Source: Cafeteria roenbergensis (lineage: Eukaryota; Sar; Bigyra; Bicosoecida; Cafeteriaceae). From it: DNA of 64,000 nucleotides. The position numbers were made by a program, and so were the translations under genes. Positions 50,512 to 61,066 of the stretch are shown one piece after another. How positions within the stretch are numbered: position 1 is the stretch's first letter; each line of letters starts with the position of its first letter. The stretch covers positions 496,001-560,000 of the forward strand of contig VLTN01000005.1 of assembly GCA_008330645.1 (NCBI GenBank), written 5' to 3'. The notes below the pieces were generated by a model. That model did not search any database and was not told where the DNA came from. It saw nothing but the letters and a program-made list of their open reading frames with translations.

Positions 50512-52416
50512 ATGGCCGAGCTCGGCAGGCGTGGCGCGGCGACCGAGCCCAAGGCCCAGCCGCAGAATGGCGCCGCTCGCCAGCCCGGCGAGGCCTTGCC
50601 GTCGCTTCCCATGGTGAGTGCGGCCCAGGCAGGCCCAGGCCTGGCCCACCTACCGGGCGAAGCCGCGGGCACTCGCTTGCTGCGTGGGCCGCAAGGCCCT
50701 TGCGGCTCGCCGCGCGCCTCCCACGGAGAGTGAACACACGGAAAATGGGTGCAACAAAGCTGCGCGTGGTTCGCAGGTCCTGTGCTGGGTCGCGGTCTAC
50801 TACTTTGCCAGCTCCATGGGTTCCATTGGAAACAAGATCGTGGTGCACGACATGCAGCTCTCTCCGGCGCTGCTTACCCTGGTGCAAAGCGTCGTCTCGC
50901 TTGCGCTTGACGGTGAGTGCAGCTCCATGTCACGTCGTCGCACTCGCCCGGCAGGCCAAGCTCCACTCTGCCGGCAGCTCGTGCCCCGACCCTCGACTGC
51001 TTGAACTCCCTCTGTGCAACCCCCGCCCCCCAACGTGCTCTCCCCCTCCTCTGCTTGCGTGCGTGCGTGCGTGCGTGCTTCGGTCGCAGCCGCTGCCATC
51101 CTTGCCCTGTCTCCGGCTGCGACGGCCGGCCCCGGACAGAGGGACGCCTTCCTGGTGACCGGCAAGACCGTAGCGTGCGGACGCGCCGTTTCCATGGTGG
51201 AAGACGGGGCCGGGCTGCTTTCCACGGTGAAGAGCCTTGTCCCTGTCGCCATGTGCGTGCTCCTCGGCCGACTCACCACGTTCATGTCGTACCAGACGGC
51301 CAGCGTCTCCCTCGCACACGCCGCCAAGTCCCTTGAGCCGGTTATCAACGTGGTCATCAGCGCGTCCGTCTTCTGGGAGTTCCAGCCCCTGCTGGTCAAC
51401 CTCTCGCTCATCCCCGTCGTGTCTGGGGTGTTCATGGCGTCCTTCGGGGAGGCGTCGTACACGGTGGGTCGGCCCGCTCCGCGCGCTGCACGGGCTCGCT
51501 CTCGTGCCCGCGTCGCCACCCCGCCTGCTTGCGCTGGCAGTCGAAGGCTCGTTGCCGCCCGCCGCAAGACCCGCTGCCTGCTCCGAATCCGGCGTCCACC
51601 CCCCGTCCCCCCCCCGCCACCAGCTTGCCGCCCCGCCCGCCGCAGCACTACGGGTTCTTCCTCGCGACTCTCTCGGCAGCGTTCAGGGTCCTAGAGAAGA
51701 TCATTATCAAGCGCGTGATGGCCGGCCGGGCCATGGGGTTCTTTCAGCTGCACTTTCTCGTGGGCTTGGTCAGCACAGCGGCCGTGGTCTCGCTCTCGGC
51801 GCTGTCTGTACTGGTGTCGGGGGGGGACGCCTTTGTGGAGGGACCACTCGTCAGCTTGTGAGAGACGTGCTTGTCGCGAGGCCGCCTGCGCGCCTGCTCG
51901 CCCGTGGCTCCGGATGGCGCGGTTGCGTCCTGCCCGGTGCTCCAACGCGCTCGTCGTGCCGCCTGTGCTTCCGTCACCGCGGGCCGCAGCGAGGACGCGG
52001 CCGCGATGGCTATGCCCGTGCTTGCTTGCGCCTGCATCGTGCACGTGTCATCGCTCACCTGCTACGTGGTGCTGACCATGATGTCGCACTTGTCCTTCAC
52101 CATCACCAACACGATGAAGCGCCTGTCTACCATGGCGGCATCCATTGCGTTCTTTGGGTCATCTGCCACTGCCTTCAACGTTGCGGGCATGCTCCTGGCC
52201 GTCACGGGGGTGCTCGGCTACAACATGGCGAGGGCGAAGACCCGACAGCGAGCTGGCGCTGCGGGCGACAGCGCCGGCGACAAGGCCGCCGCAGAGCGCC
52301 AGCACCCGGACGAGCTCGGACTGCGGCACGAGGACCTCTCTGACACAGACGCGGAGCGGGCGGCCCTTGACGAGACGTTCGAGGGCGACTTGGCGCGTAC
52401 CTTGAGTTCGGCTTGA
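50512..52416 (+). CDS. Triose-phosphate-translocator family transporter (SLC35/DMT superfamily)
   Basis: Five exons: 50512-50613, 50777-50912, 51090-51463, 51646-51857 and 51990-52416, giving 416 residues. Donors are GTGAGT, GTGAGT, GTGGGT and GTGAGA; acceptors all [TC]CGCAG; all phases agree. About ten helices run from WVAVYYFASSMGSIGNKIV to NVAGMLLAVTGVLGY. TPT-type signatures are YQTASVSLAHAAKSLEPVIN in the middle and KIIIKRVMAGRAMGFFQLHF after it, plus SFTITNTMKRL near the end. These antiporters exchange phosphorylated C3-C6 compounds or nucleotide sugars for phosphate or UMP, in plastid envelopes or the Golgi. The 35-residue N-terminus is not an obvious plastid targeting signal, so location is open. 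The hydrophilic tail is acidic. Confidence 0.85.
51055..51078. repeat. (TGCG)6 repeat next to a splice acceptor
   Basis: Six TGCG units end about 12 nt before exon 3 of the TPT-family gene. Confidence 0.85.
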
Positions 52417-52649
52417 TTGAGCGGGTAGAGTTTTTCAGAAATTAGTGTTTGCGTTTGCGCCGGGGGCTAGGTTTGCAGCCGTTGCCGCGCACTCGGCGCG
52501 GCCTTTTCCACCACGCACTCGGAGGGGAAACCGGTCCGCGTTCCAGGCGGACGAGGCCTGCTGCGCTGCTCGTTTAGGGAGCAGTGCGGGGGGAAGAGGC
52601 CCGCTTCGTAGTTCGGCAACTCTGGCACTGCGGCCGCCGCTGCAGCTGC

Positions 52650-55600
52650 ATGAGCGGCCAGCACCTAGGCGGCGCCGAGGCAAGGGCGCTGCTGCTGGGC
52701 AGCGATCTTAGCCTGTCGGGGCCCGTGATCACGCCCGCAGGCGGTGCCCTGGCGGACGCGCTGCGCCTTGCGAACGCCCCGCTGGCAACGGCAGCCAGCC
52801 AGCACCCCGGCCCGGTGCGCCGTGCGCGCGTGCGCTGGAGGGCCGATGCCGCGTCCGCTCGCGATGACGGCACGCGTGGCCGCGGCAGCGGCAGCAGGCC
52901 GAGCAATGGCGGGTCCGCAGAGAGCGCGCACCCGCTCAGTCCCGCGCGGCAGGGCTCCGAGCGGCCGGCCGCCTTTGCAGTGAGCGTGCCAGCCAGGACG
53001 AGGGAGGCCGCGACGAGCGGGCCACCCCAAGGCTCACGCAGGGGAGTCTCGGGCGCCGGCTCCGCTCTCCTGTTCGGGCACGACGTGGAGCAGGGCCTGA
53101 CTCACGCAGACGGCTCCCGGCGGGACGACGGCCGCGTCGGGGATGACGTCGTCCGCGGCCCTTCCCTCCCCTCCGACGGTGTGGTCGCGGGTGCCAGACC
53201 GAGGCAACCGGCACCCCGGCAGCAGTTCTCGACGCACGCCCCTCCACCGCGGCGCCGAGCCGCGTCGCCAGATCCCGACGAGATGCTGGAGGCGAGCCTC
53301 GGCCGCCTGGAGGCAGAGCTCTCCCGAGTGGAGCGCCCCACCTCCGCCAACCGCACAGCTGCCAGAGAGGCGGCCAGGCGGGCGGTGGCTGCCACGGCAG
53401 AGGACGGCGCTAGGCACGCAAGGCGGGCCGGGGCTGATCGCCGCCGAGCCCATGCGCCGCAGGGCAGGGCGGCGCTGGCGGCACCCGACGCCCCGAGGGC
53501 TGGGGCTCCGGTTGCGGCCGCCACTGGGGAGCAGGGGCAGGCGGCGGCGGCGGCGGCGGCGGCGGCTGCCCGGGGACCAGCCGCGAGCGTCCCCGGCGGG
53601 CCGCCCGGCCAGTTTGCCGGCGCTCCAGATCGGGAATCGGACTCCGGTGCCCGACGACCCGCGGCAGCGCGGCGAGCAGGCGAGGCAGGCCCCGGAGCCG
53701 CGCGCCGCGCTGGCCTTGCCCGCCCCACGGGAACAGGTGCCCTGGGGAGCCGCCCGCGGCGCGGGCCTGTGTCAGCGGCAGCGTCCCCCTCAGACGCGGT
53801 TGGCCCCATTGCGCGCCGTGCGGAGGCCCTCCACCCGACTGGCGATGGTGCTGCGTCGGCTGGGCTGGCTGCGGCCGGGCCGGCCGAAGTTCCTCACACT
53901 CGCAGCTCGTCCAACGGTCACCGGCGAGCTGCGTCCCCCGCGCGCCCAGCGGGGCCAGGGCGGAGCAGCAGTGCCGCGGCACCAGGGAGGGCCGCAAAGC
54001 GACGCGCCTCGCCACGGTCCTCTGGGAGCGGCCGCCAGCAGCTCAGCGTGCCAGGCTCCGCGAGCGGGGCTGTGCTCGGCACGCTGCGGGGGCCCGTGCG
54101 CGGGCCGAGTCGCTCCCGCAGCTCGAGTCGCGGGCGGCCGCACAGCGGCAGGGCGGGCGAGGGCCCAGCTGGAGCCACGGTGTCAGCGGCGCCCACCCAG
54201 CGCGGGGGACGTCCAGGTCGGGCCGGCGGGCGGGCGCGCGAGGACCCAGGGACGGATCGGCGCCGAGCGGCAGAGGCTGCGCGGCCAGCTGCCGGCAGCA
54301 CTGTTGCGCACGCCGAAGCGATGCTTGGCCGACAGGGCAGGCGCGCCGGCAGCGGCAATGAAAGGGAAGCAGCCGACGAGGGCGCTGGCGAAGTCGCCTC
54401 TCCAGCCGAAGGCGCTTCCAAGCCAGGCCGTGCGTCGTCGACAAGCATGGTTGCAGCATCGACCGCGAGGCCGGGAGGCTTCATCGATCGCAGGGAGGTG
54501 CTGGTCGACCGGGCGGTGCAGCGAGCGGGGCTGGGCGAGGCTGTGCTGGAGGCGGACGGAAGCGCCACGCCAGCGAGCGGTGGCGGCGGTGGCGTCGGCG
54601 GCGGCGAGAGCGTGGCAGACGAACGGGTGGCGGGCTCGTATGGCGCGGCCCAGTGTCCCCACGACTTGCGGGGCGGTTCAGAGCGGTTGGACGGCCGCGC
54701 CGCGCCGGCGGGGGCGGGCCGCAACAAGGGCTCTGCCGGGCCAGCGGGGCGCGGGAGAACGACGGCTGGCGGGCGGTCCGGGGCCGCCTTGGACCGCACC
54801 GAGCGACTGGGGGGCATATCGTCGCTGGCCAGGGCCGTGGCAGCCGAAGCGCCCTCTGGGCGAGCCCTCGCGGCACCAGAGGGGGCGACGTCCTGGGGGA
54901 GCTCGTCCGATGAGAGCGACGCGGAGGCGGCCGTGCTCCGAATGGCGCGCCCGGGCGCGACGGGCCGCCTTCCATTGCACGCGGCGGGGGCTGGCAGCGG
55001 CGAGCGGCGGCCCGCGGGCGCAGGTCGGCCCCGCGGCGGCAAGCCGAGCGGCGGGGGTCCAGAGAGCGGCAGCGAAGCCGGGAGGCGCGGCGCGTCTCCG
55101 AGCGACGGCGGCCCCTCCGCAGAGCGGGCGCGCATGTCGAGCAGCATCGAGAGCACTGGCTACGCGCGCGCATTTCGTCGTATGCGCCGGATGCAGGGGC
55201 AGCCTGTCGCGGCGGCACCCGCAGAGGCGGGCACGGCGAACGGCGGGGCGCGGGTTCGCTGGGGGTCTCCCCTCGCTGAGACGCTTCGCACGCCAGAGCC
55301 GACGGCGACTGCGCGTTCAGGCTTTGGGGCCCCGGCGGCGGACCACCGCAGCGGCGGTGCGCCTGCGGCGGCCGATGCTGGGCATGTGACGGGGTCGCTG
55401 CCTGGCCGAGAAGCAGCCCCCCTGCCGCAACGGGGCGCCGCGCAAGCACCGGCGACTCGGCCCGAGGACAGGGCCCGGCGCGGACTCCAAGAGGTGATCG
55501 CAGCCACGCGCGAGATGGTGGCACGGGCGCGGGCATCGACTGAGGCCCGCCGGTTCGCCGACGGGACCACCGACCTCGACTTCAGCATGGGGTCGACGTG

Positions 55601-56177
55601 GTCAGCGGAGTCGCCTGGGGACAAGGGCGGGAGCAAAGACCTCTTCAGCCAGCCGGCGGCACCCGGGGAAGGGCCGAACAGGGCCCAGCGGCAGGCGTCG
55701 GCTCGTGCTGCGCCTGCCCCGGTGCTCAACGCACTGCCGTCTCGGCGGTACGCGCGACGAGCAGCAGACGGCACTGCGTCTGTGGCGTCTTCGCGTTCTG
55801 CCCGCAGCGAAGTGGTGCTGCGCGCATCGGAGCGGCGGCTGCGGTCGAGTCAAGCCCTGGCGCCGGAAACGGCCCGCACTCGCCGAGGCCCGCTGGTGTC
55901 TCGAGCCGTCGACCGCTCCGGCGCGCGGGTGGTGGCGACCCGCGGCGCTCCCCCTGAGCCCCTCAGGCCGGCTGGGCAGGGAGTGGCCTGGGCGGCCGGC
56001 CTGGGCGCTGGCGGGCCACCTCGGCCGGGGAGCCTTGCCGGTCACTCCGCGCCCGAGGCCCGTGTGCCGCCACGGAGTCGCAGCGGGTCGGCGCGGCGGT
56101 ACCGCAACGATGCCACCGCGCCGCGCTCGACGCGGTCCCGGCGTGGAGTCTCAGCAGCGACGAGGGGAGATGCTTGA
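52650..56177 (+). CDS. Large disordered Arg/Ala/Gly/Ser-rich protein, unknown
   Basis: Single open exon from ATG 52650, 1,175 residues. No domain is recognised. Most of it is predicted disordered, rich in Arg, Ala, Gly, Ser and Pro. A few short helical, charged segments stand out: EMLEASLGRLEAELSRVE, RRGLQEVIAATREMVARARA followed by STEARRFADGTTDLDFSMG, and SEVVLRASERRLRSSQ. The other two forward frames are also long because of base composition. I favour this one for its length, its stop close to a microsatellite and these amphipathic helices, which could be short interaction motifs. It might bind nucleic acid or microtubules given its basic character, but this is speculation. Confidence 0.5.
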   Translation: MSGQHLGGAEARALLLGSDLSLSGPVITPAGGALADALRLANAPLATAASQHPGPVRRARVRWRADAASARDDGTRGRGSGSRPSNGGSAESAHPLSPARQGSERPAAFAVSVPARTREAATSGPPQGSRRGVSGAGSALLFGHDVEQGLTHADGSRRDDGRVGDDVVRGPSLPSDGVVAGARPRQPAPRQQFSTHAPPPRRRAASPDPDEMLEASLGRLEAELSRVERPTSANRTAAREAARRAVAATAEDGARHARRAGADRRRAHAPQGRAALAAPDAPRAGAPVAAATGEQGQAAAAAAAAAARGPAASVPGGPPGQFAGAPDRESDSGARRPAAARRAGEAGPGAARRAGLARPTGTGALGSRPRRGPVSAAASPSDAVGPIARRAEALHPTGDGAASAGLAAAGPAEVPHTRSSSNGHRRAASPARPAGPGRSSSAAAPGRAAKRRASPRSSGSGRQQLSVPGSASGAVLGTLRGPVRGPSRSRSSSRGRPHSGRAGEGPAGATVSAAPTQRGGRPGRAGGRAREDPGTDRRRAAEAARPAAGSTVAHAEAMLGRQGRRAGSGNEREAADEGAGEVASPAEGASKPGRASSTSMVAASTARPGGFIDRREVLVDRAVQRAGLGEAVLEADGSATPASGGGGGVGGGESVADERVAGSYGAAQCPHDLRGGSERLDGRAAPAGAGRNKGSAGPAGRGRTTAGGRSGAALDRTERLGGISSLARAVAAEAPSGRALAAPEGATSWGSSSDESDAEAAVLRMARPGATGRLPLHAAGAGSGERRPAGAGRPRGGKPSGGGPESGSEAGRRGASPSDGGPSAERARMSSSIESTGYARAFRRMRRMQGQPVAAAPAEAGTANGGARVRWGSPLAETLRTPEPTATARSGFGAPAADHRSGGAPAAADAGHVTGSLPGREAAPLPQRGAAQAPATRPEDRARRGLQEVIAATREMVARARASTEARRFADGTTDLDFSMGSTWSAESPGDKGGSKDLFSQPAAPGEGPNRAQRQASARAAPAPVLNALPSRRYARRAADGTASVASSRSARSEVVLRASERRLRSSQALAPETARTRRGPLVSRAVDRSGARVVATRGAPPEPLRPAGQGVAWAAGLGAGGPPRPGSLAGHSAPEARVPPRSRSGSARRYRNDATAPRSTRSRRGVSAATRGDA

Positions 56178-56264
56178 GGTGGGCGCGGATCCGTGTGCGG
56201 CCCGCCGAGCGTGGGAGCTCCCGGCTGCCGGCGCTGACCACGACCAACAGGTGCGTGTGCGCAA

Positions 56265-56280
56265 GCGTGTGTGTGTGTGC
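56265..56280. repeat. GT dinucleotide tract
   Basis: GTGTGTGTGTGTG-type run in the convergent gap before the pectin acetylesterase stop codon. Confidence 0.8.
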
Positions 56281-56419
56281 TGAGGGTGGAGGGTGGGAGC
56301 GAGCCAGACAGCGCGCAGCGCATGCCCGATGCGCGGGCTGCAGCACGCGCGCACTCATGCACGAGGTGGGCCCTGGCGCGCCAGCGCAGCCCGGGTATGC
56401 CACAGCGACTCCGCGCGTC

Positions 56420-57731
56420 TCAGATGCAGCACTTGTCGCAGGGGTAGGTGACGTCCTGGTTCCAGAACGTCTGCTCGGTGATGCCGTAGTAGAATTTGAG
56501 GAACGCGGTGGACTGCTCGTCGCCGTCGATGGGGAGGATCTCGCCCCACCTGCCGCAGTGGTGATAGCATCCGTCGAGGAAGGCGCCGTTGTGGGGGTTG
56601 CTGAGCAGGTTTGCCTGCAGCCTCGATGTGATGTTGGCGCCGAGCGCGTTCATCATGGCGTCCGTCTTGGTGGACAGGACGTGGTCCGACTGCCAGCTGT
56701 CGTACTTGGACTGGAGCGCAAAGACCGGTGTCTTGATGTGCGGGGCCGTGTGCTCCGCAAACATGCACATCCACGTGTCCCCGGTGCTCCTGTGGGCCTC
56801 GATGCAGTCCTGGTTCACGCCCGACGAGGCGTTTTGCGCCTGGAATACCCAGCGCAGGCCGTCGTGGTAGTTTCCCGGGGTCGTCTCGCCGAGCTGCTCG
56901 CTTGCAATCGGGTCCTCCACGTCGAGGAAGAAGCCGCTGTCAGGCAGGCCCACGACCTTGGTCGCCTGCGAGAGCTGCGAGCGCCACTCATCGACGTGGA
57001 GGTAGGTGGCCAGGCCGCCCGCCGAGCAGCCGCTGATCACGACGTCGGTTGCCTTGCCGATGTCGCGCGTCTGAAGGTCCGCCATCACAGCCTGGAGGAT
57101 GTGGTGGCCACGCAGGTACAGACGGGTGCCGTCCACGTTGAGCGTGGTGAAGTTGGACCCGCTGAAGGATCCGCCGTCGCAGTAGCGGATGAAGACCATG
57201 TTCCATGTGGCCATCATCGGGTTCTCCTTGGGGTCTTGGCTGAAGTAGCCGCCGCCGAGCGACGCCTTGGCGGGGTACTTGGAGCTCGATCCCAGGTTCG
57301 TCTTGGAGCGGCCCAGGCAGTCCTCCGGCGATTCGCACCACCCTCCGCCCTGGTGGTGGATGTACCACTTGTTCACGCCTGGCAGGCCGGGGCGGAAGTA
57401 GTACGCGCCGGGGGTGCCGTCGAGGCAAACTGCCCCGTCCGACTTGGCAGCGTCGGTGAGGAACACGGCCTGCGACGGGCAGCGGTCGCTCACGGATCAA
57501 AGGGCCAGGAAGCCCTGAAAGCGCGTGAGACAGCCGTCTTGGAAGCAACGTGAAATGCGGCGCGTCCATAGAACCTGGGTGGCGGGGGGGCATCGCTTTG
57601 CGGCAACTCACGGTCGCGTCCTCGTCGGCCACCCCCGTTGCAGGGCCAAAGTGGGCGTTGCAAACGCCTGAGGCGGCGGCAGCCGTAGCAGCAAGTGCTG
57701 CTGCTGCGAGGAGCGTCAGCACCGCGCGCAT
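56420..57731 (-). CDS. Pectin acetylesterase / Notum family carboxylesterase, secreted
   Basis: Exons 57731-57612 and 57469-56420 (donor GTGAGT, acceptor TCGCAG, phase 0) give 389 residues. Exon 1 supplies the signal peptide (MRAVLTLLAAAALAATAAAA). Family motifs: DGTPGAYYFRPGLPG, HHQGGGWCES, IRYCDGGSFSG, the nucleophile elbow ISGCSAGGLATYLH (Ser189), FALQSKYDSWQ, and NPHNGAFLDGCYHHC with the catalytic histidine. Eight or more Cys in the mature protein fit secretion. In plants the family removes acetyl groups from pectin; animal Notum removes palmitoleate from Wnt. In a protist a cell-wall or mucilage polysaccharide is the likelier substrate, by inference. The gene ends CDKCCI. Confidence 0.92.
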
Positions 57732-58085
57732 GCTCTTGCGGACGATGGGCGAGTGCGCGCTTTGGCAGATCGAGCGGAAGGCCCGCCAGCAAAATTTCGA
57801 GCCGGCGACAGCCAACTGCAATTGCCGTCGCAAAAGGCGGCACGCGGCCCTGACCTGCTCCTTCCCGGCAGCCAACGGTCACGGAGAGCGCCCACAACGT
57901 ACCCAGGGCTCGGGAACCCGCAGCCCGGGCCGCACCAGGAGCGCCCCGGGGCCGCTGGAGCGCGAGCGGGCAGCGGCGGCCGGGATCCAGCAGAGCCGAG
58001 CGGGTGACTTGTCGTGGCGGCAGCAACAACCAGGGGCGCTGGCTGCTCGGGGCCGGTGCCGCACCGCAGCGCGCCGCATCGCCTT
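57732..58085. other. Divergent intergenic region, esterase / histidine phosphatase
   Basis: 354 bp between divergent starts. Includes an AGCAAAATTTCGAG A/T-containing segment near 57786, unusual in this G+C-rich window. No gene seen. Confidence 0.45.
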
Positions 58086-59120
58086 ATGGCGAGCGCGTCC
58101 TCGGTTGCAGGTCTTGCGGCGGGCGCTTCAGCCGCGCCCGTGGCTGTGAGGGCATCCCGTCTCAGCCCGGTCGCAGGCGCCGAGGGGGTGCCACCAGGCG
58201 CACGAGTCGTGCACTTTATTCGTCACGCTGAAGGTGAGCTTCTGCGCGCATGCCGGTCGCCAGGGCGAGGGGGGGGAGGATAGCATGGCCTGCGGAGGCG
58301 AGCGAACCTGCAAGGCAGCGATTGGATGAGTTGCTCGCGGCGCGCAGGAACTCATAACAAAGCGCGGACTGAGGCTGGCACCGACGAAGAGTACAGCAAC
58401 TGGGCGTGGCTGGATGCGCGGTGAGTGACAGCCAGTGGGCATGCAGCGAGGCGTGTTGGCGTCGAGTGCGGATGCCATTCTCGTGTGCGTCGGAGCTGGA
58501 CGCGCCCCCGCAGTCTGACCGACACCGGCGAGGCACAAGCCGCGGCCCTGGGCCCTGAGCTGTTGCTGGAGGCGAACCGGGTCGAAGTGGTGCTTGTGTC
58601 GCCGCTCTCCCGCGCGATCCACACCGGGCTGCTGGCGTTCCCCGCTGGCGACGCCTCGCCACCGTTCGAGGCCGTGGAAGACTTGCGCGAGCGCTTGGGG
58701 TCGCACCCGTGCGACAAGCGTCGATCCAAAGCCGAGCTGCGGGCGGACTTCCCCGGCGTCAACTTGGACGGGCTGCTCACCGAGGAGGACACGCTGTGGC
58801 GGGAGGAGCGCGAAAGCCAGCACGACTTGGCGGCCAGGGCGGCGCGGTTCCTTGGTGCGCTGATGCAGAGGCCGGAGCGGCGCATCGGCGTGTGCACGCA
58901 CAACGACTTCCTGGTGGCGCTGATGCGCAAGAGCGGGCTCCGGGTGCCGCGCAAAGACCGGTCGTCGCTGTTCCGCAACGCGGAGAGGCGAGCCTACCTG
59001 CTCCAGGCCGAGGCCGCGGCGGGCTCGGACCCCGCTGACGGCAAGGCTGCCCGGAGCGGCGACGGCGGTGATGGCGATGCCGGTGGAAGCGGCAGCCACG
59101 ACGCTTCGCGTGAGGAGTAG
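58086..59120 (+). CDS. Histidine phosphatase (phosphoglycerate-mutase-like)
   Basis: Exons 58086-58233, 58348-58420 and 58514-59120 encode 275 residues. Donors are GTGAGC and GTGAGT; acceptors GCGCAG and CCGCAG. Splicing rebuilds VVHFIRHAEGTHNKAR, with the phosphate-accepting His47 in RHAE, and joins WAWLDAR to LTDTGEAQAAALG. The second catalytic set is present: Arg107 in VSPLSRAIHTG and His203 in IGVCTHNDF. DKRRSKAELRADFPGVN and EEDTLW match the plant/fungal phosphoglycerate-mutase-like subgroup rather than glycolytic mutases. The reaction is thus probably phosphatase, with unknown substrate. The N-terminus (MASASSVAGLAAGASAAPVA and following RASRLSP) looks like an organelle transit peptide; the C-terminus is a Gly/Asp/Ser tail. 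Confidence 0.87.
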
Positions 59121-59418
59121 GTGCCTGGCCAGCGGCACGGCCTTCGCGCAGTTGGTATCCACGAAGGGCGCCGCTGCAAGCTACGCTGCAGGCGCAGATG
59201 CATGTGCGTGCGCAACATCGCTGACGAGTGCGCATTGTGGGGCAAGCATGGGGGGCAGCAACTGACTTTCCTGTTGCTGAGTCGTCGACACACGCGCATG
59301 CACGCACGCACTCACAGATCTGCGCGCGCGTGCGCCGCCGCCCCGGGTACGGGCGAGCCCGCCCGGGGAAGGGGGAACGAGGGGAGAGAGAAGGAGGACG
59401 GAGGGCAGGGCTGGCTGC
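59121..59418. other. Convergent intergenic region, phosphatase / gamma-CA-like
   Basis: 298 bp between facing stop codons. It contains a CACGCA-type simple tract at about 59289-59318. No gene seen. Confidence 0.5.
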
Positions 59419-60886
59419 TCACGCAGTCTTCTCGGCGTCGAGGTGAACGGCGCTTGTGGGCAAAAACTCGGCTGCGTGCTCCTCGGCCAAGCTGGAGGCG
59501 GCCTCAGCATCGATCTCAAGCGCGGCCATCTCCTCCTTGGTGAGGTTGCGCACGAACTCGGCGGGGTTGCCGGCCCAGAGCTGTCCGCCGGGGATGCGGC
59601 GGCCCGGGTGCACCACGGCGCCGTCGGCGACGATGGCAAACTCCTCAACGAGCGCACCGTCGTTGACGACGGCGCCGGCGCCGATGCGGTTGTGGCCCTC
59701 CACCACGCACGAGCGCAGCACGGCGCCGGGGCAGACGGTGACGTGGCTTCCGATCTTGGTCACGCCGGAGCTCTGGCCCTCCACCTCCTTGGCCGTCGTC
59801 ACAACAGCGCGGTCCTGGATGTTAGTGTAGCCGCCGATCTCCACGCGGGCCTGGTCGCCTGCGGGCGGGCGAGGGGAGGGGGGGCGAGGCAGCGGGGGCG
59901 AGGCAGCGGGGGCGGGTCGGCGCCAGCAGCATCTACCAGTTTCGCGCGCTGAAAAGCGCGCCCGGGCCGCGATCTGGCCGGACGCTGCGAGAGCGCAGCG
60001 TGTGGCCGCAGCCGCGCTGCAACGCTTGGCCGGTCTCACCGCGCACGACGGCGCCGTACCAGACGTTGGACTTGTGGGCGATGGTCACGTTGCCGACAAC
60101 CGTGGCGTTGGGGGCGACGAACACGCTGGGGTCGGTGACGGGGTGCTTGTCGAACAGGTTCATCACCGGGCGGTGCCGGGCAACTGCGAGGGCGGCGGGC
60201 GTCGCGCGGGCGAGGGCGGGCGAGGCATGGGGGGCGCGCCGCGCTCGGGCTGGGTGCGAAAGCAGGCGCGCCAGGTTTGTGCCAAAAGCCTCGCGAGCGC
60301 GCCTGCGGCGGCAAGCGCTCGGAGCGCCCGCCCCCCGCTGGGGCAAGGGGCCATGCGCATCTCGAATCCATGCCGGGGGTCGGCGGCCTGGCGGTGGCCG
60401 TTCGCAGCGCCGAGCCGGCGGGCGTGCGGCGCAAAGAGGGCGCTGGTGGCGGCCGACGCCTCAGCCGCGCTGCGGCTAGAGGAGGCCGCGGTGCCAGCGC
60501 TCCCCGGGGCGCAGCGCACTGAGCCGCCAGGCAGAGAGGGGCACCCCGAAGCGCCGCCCGCGCCGGGGGCGCGGCGGGCCTGCGGGAGCCCGGGCCGCGG
60601 CGCGGCGCCGCGATGCGGGAGCCCGCTGCCGGGCAGCCGGCCGCCTGGAACCGCCACCCGCTCCCTGCCGCCCGGGACCGGCAAGCACCCCCCCAAACCT
60701 GCACCAAGCCGTTGCCAACAGTGCATTCCGCGTACTGGCACCCCGCCGGCGCGGCGGGGCGGGCGCTGGCGGCTCACAGGGCTCCTTGAAGATAGGCTTG
60801 GCCATCACGTCGAGGCCCACGCGGTCCAGCGCGGTCCCGGCCTCGCGCATGGCGCGGCCGGCCTCGTAAAACATGCGCTTCATCAT
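59419..60886 (-). CDS. Gamma-carbonic-anhydrase-like protein (mitochondrial complex I type), zinc ligands lost
   Basis: Exons 60886-60778, 60183-60040 and 59858-59419 give 230 residues. Donors are GTGAGC and GTGAGA; acceptors TCGCAG and CCGCAG. The product follows plant gamma-CA proteins closely: AGRAMREAGTALDRVG at the start, RPVMNLFDKHPVTDPSVFVA, NVWYGAVVRGD, GGYTNIQD and GGQLWAGNPAEFVRNLTKEE. It forms a left-handed beta-helix trimer that in plants and many protists is part of the complex I matrix arm. The three zinc-binding histidines of active gamma-CAs are replaced by Thr105, Pro128 and Arg133. It therefore belongs with the non-catalytic CAL type or is an independently inactivated member. 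Divergent from AP-4 epsilon. Confidence 0.9.
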
Positions 60887-61066
60887 CCTGCGCGGGACTT
60901 GTTGCTGGGGACCGGCCCTAGGCGTCCTGTGGGCGGCGCGCGGGCGCGAAGCCGAGCGCCCTGCAGACCGAGCGACTCGCCGGGAGGGCAGAGATCTGCT
61001 GCTCGATCGGCGCCCGCCCCAAGCATCCGGCCCGCGCGGCGCCGGTCACTCGCTGGGCCGGCGACC
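60887..61066. promoter_or_regulatory. Very short divergent promoter, gamma-CA-like / AP-4 epsilon
   Basis: 180 bp separate the two start codons, the shortest divergent gap in the window. It must carry both transcription starts. Confidence 0.4.

Noticed and set aside
53143-55389. 748-residue alternative forward frame in the disordered-protein gene
   Set aside because: Arg/Ala/Pro-rich with no helical segments, and shorter than the competing frame. The choice is provisional.
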